NCBI GenBank assembly: GCA_036244855.1
Contig: BQKZ01000259.1
Location: 15,301-79,300 of the forward strand
Length of the DNA: 64,000 bases
Source: Temnopleurus reevesii
Lineage: Eukaryota > Echinodermata > Echinoidea > Temnopleuroida > Temnopleuridae
Direction: 5' to 3'
Shown here: positions 57,254-64,000 of the stretch, piece after piece
Numbering within the stretch: the stretch's first letter is position 1
How the letters are laid out: each line of letters starts with the position of its first letter
Program-made: the position numbers and the translations under genes
Notes under the pieces: generated by a model
The model's input: only the letters and a program-made list of their open reading frames with translations
Told to the model about the DNA's origin: nothing
Database searches by the model: none

Positions 57254-57750
57254 TTAAAGCTCAAGTAAAATTTGGTAAAAGTTCCCCCCCCCCCCAAAAA
57301 AAAAAAGAAATTGTATTGTACTGTATCTATTTTCTGTTTAAAATTTTAAAAATACACACTGAAGTAGAAGAAGAACTACATAATAATACATTGACAAACA
57401 AGCAAATCTAGATTTAAAAAAGTCAAAATCAAATCTAGATAAAAAAGAATGTAGTACCACAAATGTATTATATTTCACAGTAAATTGTGTAAAGAAGAAA
57501 TGAGCTTTGTTAAAGCTATTACCTAAAATGTGTAAAAATATACAGTGTCGTGAATCATGACTTTCTCATGCACAGAATTGGATGAAAAATTTAGAATGCA
57601 ATGTTTCTATTATCCTTTTGTCAAATTGTGGAAATGAATCAGCATATGCCAGATAATAAACAATTACTTGGCATTGATTTTACAGAAGGAGAGAGCTTGA
57701 TAGGATTTAACAGTCAAATTCAAGTCTCAAAAGGAATCAACTGATGAAAA
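57254..57750. mobile_element. diverged copy of the 35.6-kb element
   Basis: Left end TTAAAGCTCAAGTAAAATTT then GGTAAAAG, followed in the same order by TTCTCATGCACAGAATTGGA, GATTTAACAGTCAAATTCAA and AAAAGGAATCAACTGATGAA. The right inverted end has decayed. A C run (57284-57294) sits near the left end. Confidence 0.6.
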
Positions 57751-60573
57751 GTAAAGTTACACTACTTGTGAGAATCAGATAACTTTTCTAGACGTTTCAC
57801 ATCCAAGTTTTGCAAACTTGAATGGAATATTATCCTCAGATATTGGTAGAACTGTACTTCTGAAAAATGTGTGTAAAATCCTTACAAACTTTGATGAAAT
57901 ATTTTCCACAATAGTATAGCAAATTGTTCTACAAACTATATTTGCACATATCAAGAAGTTTTGGTGAATACAAAGCATTCCTAGACTGCCATTTTATCAA
58001 ATATAACTTCAGGTTATGCCGTTTGTAGTACAAACTGTCTATTTTGTAACATGTGATTGTGGATATTGTGACGATCTTGATAAAGACAGCTTCGTATGCA
58101 CAAGCTCAAGCTTCCTTTTAAAGCAGAGACTCATTCAAATTTCATTATGAAAACACTCGTAAAATGTGAAATCTTTCCTGTTAGTGATCTATCACCATAA
58201 ATCATGTAGATATGATAATAGATTTGAATTATTTATGATAAATTGGTTAATGTTCTGGGATGAAATACCGTACCTCAGTAATGGATGACTATTTTATTCA
58301 TTCAAGATCTTAAATCTCTGAATAAATAATGTTGTCTACCTCATATTTCATGTAAACCATGTTCTTTTATTATCTCTGTCACACCGAAAAAGACCGACAT
58401 CAGACCACTCTTTGTTCACATCTGATATGTGAACCATCATGTCAGACAGAAGTCAGATTTTGACTTTTTTTTTTTAAAACTTTGGTGTCTCAATTAAATT
58501 CCCCATTCCAGAAGCTTGATTAGTTTCATACGCCATGTATTCAGTGAGTAATAGAATTTATAAACATTAGAAGACAGGAGTTACCAAAAAGCATATCTTT
58601 GAGAAGACTTCTGAAGTTTGGCTTCCCTTTCAAACCGAAAGTTACATTTTCGTTGGCAAATGGGCAATTTATTGTCAGAGTAGGCTAAAGTAATCAGTGC
58701 TCGACTGAAACAAAAGTGGATTTACCTGATGAGGCTTGGCTGCAAGTTGCCAATTATCAAACATTTTTGCCAACTGACCGAAAAAAGAATACTCATAGGA
58801 AAAACATTTTATGTCCTTCTCAAGTACCCTGTTTTCATAATTTTTGACAAATCAATCTCGACTCATTGACAATCTCAGAAAATAAAAGGTACAACATTTT
58901 TTTAATTCAGTGTTCATTGTCCTTTACCCCTATTTTTTTTTTTTTTTTTTTACTTCAGACCAGCATCTTCCGTCTCATTTAGACGTGACGATTCACACAT
59001 CAGAATGACTTGGACATCATAGATTATCAAATTTGCTGGTTATTCTGGTGATGCGACGTACCGACCGTTTTAATCATACGCCCTTTGGCATGAACATATA
59101 TCATTTGTCATATGAAAAAAACTTGGAAACAATGAAAAAAAATCTATAACTATGTGATACACAGTTTGCATAATAGGTCTTTTGCATGAAGAATGGAACT
59201 TGCTAACAAAAGACATTATGTTTTTGGAATGTGGGCAGACTGAAGGTCTTTATACAAAATCCAAGCCATAAATCTTGTTAATTCTAAAGCAAATGCATGC
59301 TATCCCTTTTCTGCATGAATTAGAATCTCATACAGATACATGATTGTCTTTTTGTATCATGAAGTTCACGATGCTATGTATAATATTTCCCTTCTTTTGA
59401 TGTGTTTTTTAATGAATTTCAGATTCATTGTGGAAAAAAATAAAGGAAATATGATATATGACCTAGATTGTCAGTCTTAGCTTCATATATCACCCCTCCA
59501 TTCCCCCCTCCCTCCCCCATTCAACATGATGATCCAGTTTAGTCCTCTGTGAACTTGAAGGGATACACAACTGAACTGGGCCAAAGAAGATACTATTAAA
59601 TCATGTTGATTAGGGATGATGAGAGCTGTCAAGAAGGACACTTCATGATCAGGCCAAGCAAAAAATGGCTTTGTTGACCAAAAATACAATACATGTATGT
59701 TTTGTTTGGCTTAGGAAATGTCATTACTTTCATGTATTTTTTCAGTTTTGATTACATTTTTGTATTTTTTACAGCCTCTCACTTACCAGGATCTTGGAAA
59801 TCTCCCGAAATTAAACTATTCTCCAAAAAAGATGGTAGTTGCTGTCTATTGGAAAATAAAAAAAGAAAATTATGGGCTTCTAGAATCACAATGAACAATC
59901 TTAAATTGAGATTTTTGTTTAGAATGAAAATTGACCAAATTTATTTACTGTTAATATGACATATTTTTATAATAAATTGTTACAGGGTCTTTTTGTCTAT
60001 TTGTCTATTTGACATGAAATTATAAAAAATTTCCATCAGTTTTTGCTGCAATGTGACTAACATTCCACTGAAACCCTGGAGTAACTTATGGGTGCAATCT
60101 AAAGCTGTGTACAGTGTGAAGAGAAGTGTAAACATTGTCTAGTGTCAAACATTTTTGTAACTTTAGATCTATTTTGGAACAGATATGTCCTCGAACAATG
60201 TTTGCTATTAGCTAAAGTAATGCCGAGAGTCAATTTGATTGAGAGGGGAATATTGAGGGGGCTATAATTGTACCCAATACTGCATTCAACATTCATCTTT
60301 AGTGTCATTTAACCCAGATTATTTGCATTGATAGCTTTTCTTTCTTTCTTTCTCTTTCCCTCTATTCAATTTCTCACCCCTTCCTTTATGTTTCTTTTCT
60401 TTATACTTATATCTAGTATCAATTTAAGTTTTAGCTATTTTCCAACAGTCTTTCTATACTGTTACCAATATGCAGTTGTTTTCTAAATGAGCGCAAATTG
60501 AAGGGGGAGGGGCAAAATTGAAAATGTGCTAACATTTTATTTCATTGGAGCAAAGACCTACCAACAATACTTA

Positions 60574-60732
60574 GGGGGTGTTGTTCAAAATCAACTGCAA
60601 ATCAATTGCAACTTTACACATTGTAACGCGCATTTTCATTTGCGCACGGTATGCGCATTTAACTAGACGCGCATAAAACAATGATTTTCATTGGCGCGTT
60701 CCGATTAACTGCAACTTTTTAGCAACACCCCC
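60574..60732. mobile_element. GGGGGTGTT MITE, copy 6
   Basis: Tips GGGGGTGTTGTTCAAAA and AGCAACACCCCC, left flank TTA and right flank TAT. It is slightly shorter than its relatives near the right end. Confidence 0.78.
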
Positions 60733-63017
60733 TATATAGGGTGAAACCACTCTCGCTCCCCCCCCCCCCCCCACCACTTTTACATTCTTTATAAGTTTTA
60801 TATAAAAAAGGAACTGAAGGAAAGCAGGTCAAAAATGACAAATGTCAAAAGTTTCTTTCCTAATATCAAGCAATTGTATCAAATTATTATGCAAAATCTA
60901 TCAATATAGATTGTTATCTTTCCATCACCTCAACCATATTTGCACTCTCCTTCTAATTTACCTACATTCTTATCAGTACTCCAACACTCTTTTTCTCTCT
61001 CCTGTCTTGTAATAACTTTGTTATATTTACCAGCTCTTGAGGAATTTGAAGGTCTCTAAATTGTATATTCAAAGCTAAGAATGGAGAAATGGATAAAGGT
61101 TTCTAAAATCATTTACCTATTTGCTAGAGCCATCATGAAATTTCATGTTTATTCATTGCATTTTTAGCATGTTTGAGAGAAGATGTTGAAAGAAATTGAA
61201 CTTGAGATTGCTGTATTGCAATTGCTTTTTTTTTTTTCATTACAAATTGTTAAGGGCTTTGAGAGAAACTGATAAAAAGAAATAGAAATTTGGAATTCAA
61301 GATAATAGACCACAAACCCATCATTTATTCTGAATTCTTATTTTAGAAAAAAGAATGAAAATCATTCTCTTCACCACTTCTCCTTAAATTATCCATTATT
61401 CATTACTCACAGACATTCAATTATCTATCCACAGGTTCCTTTGATTGAATACAAATTTACTATGCAAACTTCCTGTGTCTTTGTTTTCTCACTTTTTGAT
61501 GATTTTAATTGGTTGTCCCTTTATTATGAAGTAGGTTTTGAGAAATTAAAGAATAGACTTCTTCTGGGAATATTATACACATTTTTAAAGAATTTTGATC
61601 GAAATACCACATTTTTATATATCTGTCATCCAAAGGTGTCTGTCATTTCCTGTGTCTCCAAATGCATTCATGCGGCATATCCCGCTATCCAACAAATATC
61701 CTTTAGATCGGTGTGAATTTCAAAACGGTATTGAATATGTTTGATGGCTGATTAAATTCTGTCTTCTGAAATGTTTACATCCATATCTGTCACAAAGGGG
61801 AAGTTTATTTATTTAGGTGTGTGTACAAGTTTATTACCTTCAGGTGTATTTTAATAGTCTAGGAGGGGGGGGGGGGCATCAGGTTCTGAAGTAAATTTAT
61901 CCTTTTTGCAAGTATGCCCTACAAAAAGTATGGTGTTTATAAAAGATCAATTCATTATCTACATTGTACAACATGAGAAAACTATGAATTCTAATGCCAC
62001 CAGCTCTGAATATCTAATTCCGATGCTGTTATTTGAATATATTTTGATATTATATTAGAACAGTACACTTTATTACAATTCTGTGTAAGATTAGAATAAA
62101 TGGAGTTCACTGCTAAATATAACCATGGTATGTGGTGCAGAACAAAATGGAAGAGGTTAATGAATAAAGCATATGGTTGCATTATGCGATAGAACAATCA
62201 GAACAGATTTGTTTCATATGATAACAATGATTTCTGAACATTAATATTATACAGATTTGCTTATGTCTGTTACCTTGCTTAATATCTGTATTCAAATATG
62301 AACATTCATATAATGGGAGTATGTTGTCAACTATATCACAAGTCTGCTAAATGTAATCAGTTTTCAGTGCTTTTTCTGCAATATAAAATAATTACATACA
62401 TGTAAAAATGAATTATCAATATTTTGATAGCAATATAAAATATATAAATCAAAGAGGTAACCACGGATCCTTCTTCATTACTATCTTACAAGTTTGAATG
62501 TTGTGATATATGTTGAATCACAATCTCTCAGTCTAGGAACTAGCAACGCAAGAAATCGATAAACCAGTTTCTGCCACCAGGTCAATCTTTTGAATAGACT
62601 TGTATATTTCAGAATTGAACGTCTGCTCAATGTCTGCATTGAAATCATCATAATTGATTACTTGATACAGATCACTTGGAAACTATTAGAAAAGCTCTAC
62701 GAAATTGAAACTTCTGATTTTAAAAATTCACTGTTTTGCAGATTTCCTTCAGTGCTCTCTCAATATTTCCAGGATGTCACAGGCTCCTTGAATATTATAT
62801 CAGATTAAGGAATAGATTTGATATTAAGAAGACTTCTTGTGTTAATAAAATGGTCCCTGTGCTAGTAATTATGGATAAATCAAAACACATCAGAATCTCC
62901 TTGCTAATGATTCAATTTTGAAAGTGTTTTGATCTATATCTTTCAGACTATTTATCCTGATTTCCATTTAGAGCGCATGTGATGAAACTCTTTAGTAGGA
63001 TTGTTAGAAAGTTGTGA

Positions 63018-63136
63018 GTGGGTGCAAGTTGCAGTCGATAAGTGTTGGGCAATCAAAATCATTAGATAGGCATCACTCAAATGGCAATTAATATGCAAAT
63101 GATATACAAACTATGGCAACCTTCTTCCAACACCCA
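63018..63136. mobile_element. GGGGGTGTT MITE, degenerate relative
   Basis: Retains GCAAGTTGCAGTCGAT, GGCAATCAAAATCATT and a right end TCCAACACCCA, in the family order but with much of the interior lost. Old copy, low certainty. Confidence 0.45.
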
Positions 63137-64000
63137 TTTTTTATGAGACATTGCAAATTCATATTAACTAATAAGATATTTACATAATAGTCAATAAGTC
63201 GTAGAAGAAAGGGAAACTAGAAAATATATACATTTGTTTATAAGTAAGAAAGAATCAAGTTGTGAATGTATTATCATGGTATGAGAACATCAATTTGAAT
63301 TTAGCGAACATTCGCAAAATGCCAACCAACAAAAAAAACAAACATTTAGACTAGTAAAGAGGAGATTTCTGTTGACAGAACAAATTACGTTGAACGTTGA
63401 AAGTTCTTCATTATTCCACCTGGATGTATCAAAAACCCACATGTGAGTTTAACAAAAACATGTGTAAAGTAATGAAATTGTCTGTATTGCATTTATTGTT
63501 ATCAATTTATTTAACAAGTATGTAGGCCTATGTGACAGAACTGGGTTGAGTTAGATTAATTTGGGGCTGTTTCCATGGAAATTGTATAAGGAAATTTCTG
63601 AATATTTGCAGTTTTTATCAAAAAGTATAAAAAAGGGAAGATTTTTCACAAAGGATGACGTGGAGAGTGTCAATAAATTATGTATACATATACCAGTCTT
63701 CTGCTGAATGTTATTACAGACATGTTTACTAACAATTGATTGCTGCATAGGCACAAAGAGACCCTGACATAGCAACATTCACACTGACATGCTAGTGAAA
63801 TCTGTCAATATGACTGTTTCCTGCTTTAATCCTGTAATGAATACCAGTTAATTATTATCACTTGGATGTTAATTACAACTCTAATCTCCAAGAAGATCGA
63901 AACCTCAAAATGGAGGAAGAAATAAAGATATATTCTTTGGTCATTTATAAATTGATGAATTCCTGTTTTTCTGCCAACCATCTACTCTATGTCAAGTGAG

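Larger units (their letters stand above)
55143..64000 (+). other. intron 6 of the papilin-like gene (incomplete)
   Basis: At least 8.9 kb of AT-rich sequence with no exon recognised. It contains a diverged copy of the 35.6-kb transposon-like element (57254-57750), a GGGGGTGTT-ended MITE (60574-60732), a degenerate relative (63018-63136), homopolymer tracts (58928-58950, 60759-60771, 61864-61876) and a T-rich acceptor-like site at 59774 that leads into no spacer-like frame. Confidence 0.55.

Noticed and set aside
59774..59959. Possible papilin exon 7 after a strong acceptor TATTTTTTACAG
   Set aside because: Phase-correct translation (A-S-H-L-P-G-S-W-K) shows no resemblance to the spacer domain and runs to a stop without a convincing donor.

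Overview
The window looks like a marine invertebrate genome, most probably an echinoderm and likely a sea urchin. This is inferred from three things: small coding exons in very large AT-rich introns, dense short DNA-transposon fossils and tRNA-derived SINEs, and microsatellites of ATT, ATC, GAT and CT type. The species cannot be fixed without a database search. There is no operon, no long open reading frame and no convincing non-repeat RNA gene.

One gene is recognisable, on the + strand: the 5' part of a papilin-like (PPN) extracellular-matrix gene. Six exons join without any frame conflict: a signal-peptide exon (1530-1611), the first half of a thrombospondin type-1 (TSP1) repeat (8215-8330), the second half of TSP1 plus the start of the cysteine-rich region (23611-23765), the cysteine-rich papilin-cassette exons (41377-41507 and 53867-53990) and the start of the spacer domain (55062-55142). 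Splice phases are 0, 2, 1, 0, 1 and 1. The joined reading frame is 227 residues and is open to the right, so the rest of the spacer and all later domains lie beyond position 64000.

The most interesting feature is that both exons coding for the single TSP1 repeat have undergone independent tandem duplication. The first-half exon exists in three copies (8215, 8555 and 8961) separated by GAT/GGT microsatellite. All three keep the coding sequence and the splice donor; the third also has an alternative in-frame acceptor. The second-half exon is preceded by seven decayed copies (22466-23610) in a roughly 169-bp array. Six of these keep a pyrimidine-AG acceptor, none has a donor, and the last one keeps all three of its TSP1 cysteines before a stop codon. 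They could act as alternative or poison acceptors, or may simply be dead.

The rest is intron or 5' flank: 1-1529 (flank or 5'UTR intron), 1612-8214, 8331-23610, 23766-41376, 41508-53866, 53991-55061 and 55143-64000. These hold several families of short inverted-repeat elements (MITEs), including a GGGGGTGTT-ended family with TWA-like 3-bp target duplications and a CAGTC-ended family with TA duplications. They also hold at least four copies of one tRNA-derived SINE, two other tRNA-like SINEs, retroelement 3' ends, minisatellites and local duplications. There are two N gaps (16311-17099 and 45967-46075). The second is flanked by an identical 121-bp sequence on each side, which looks like an unmerged contig overlap.
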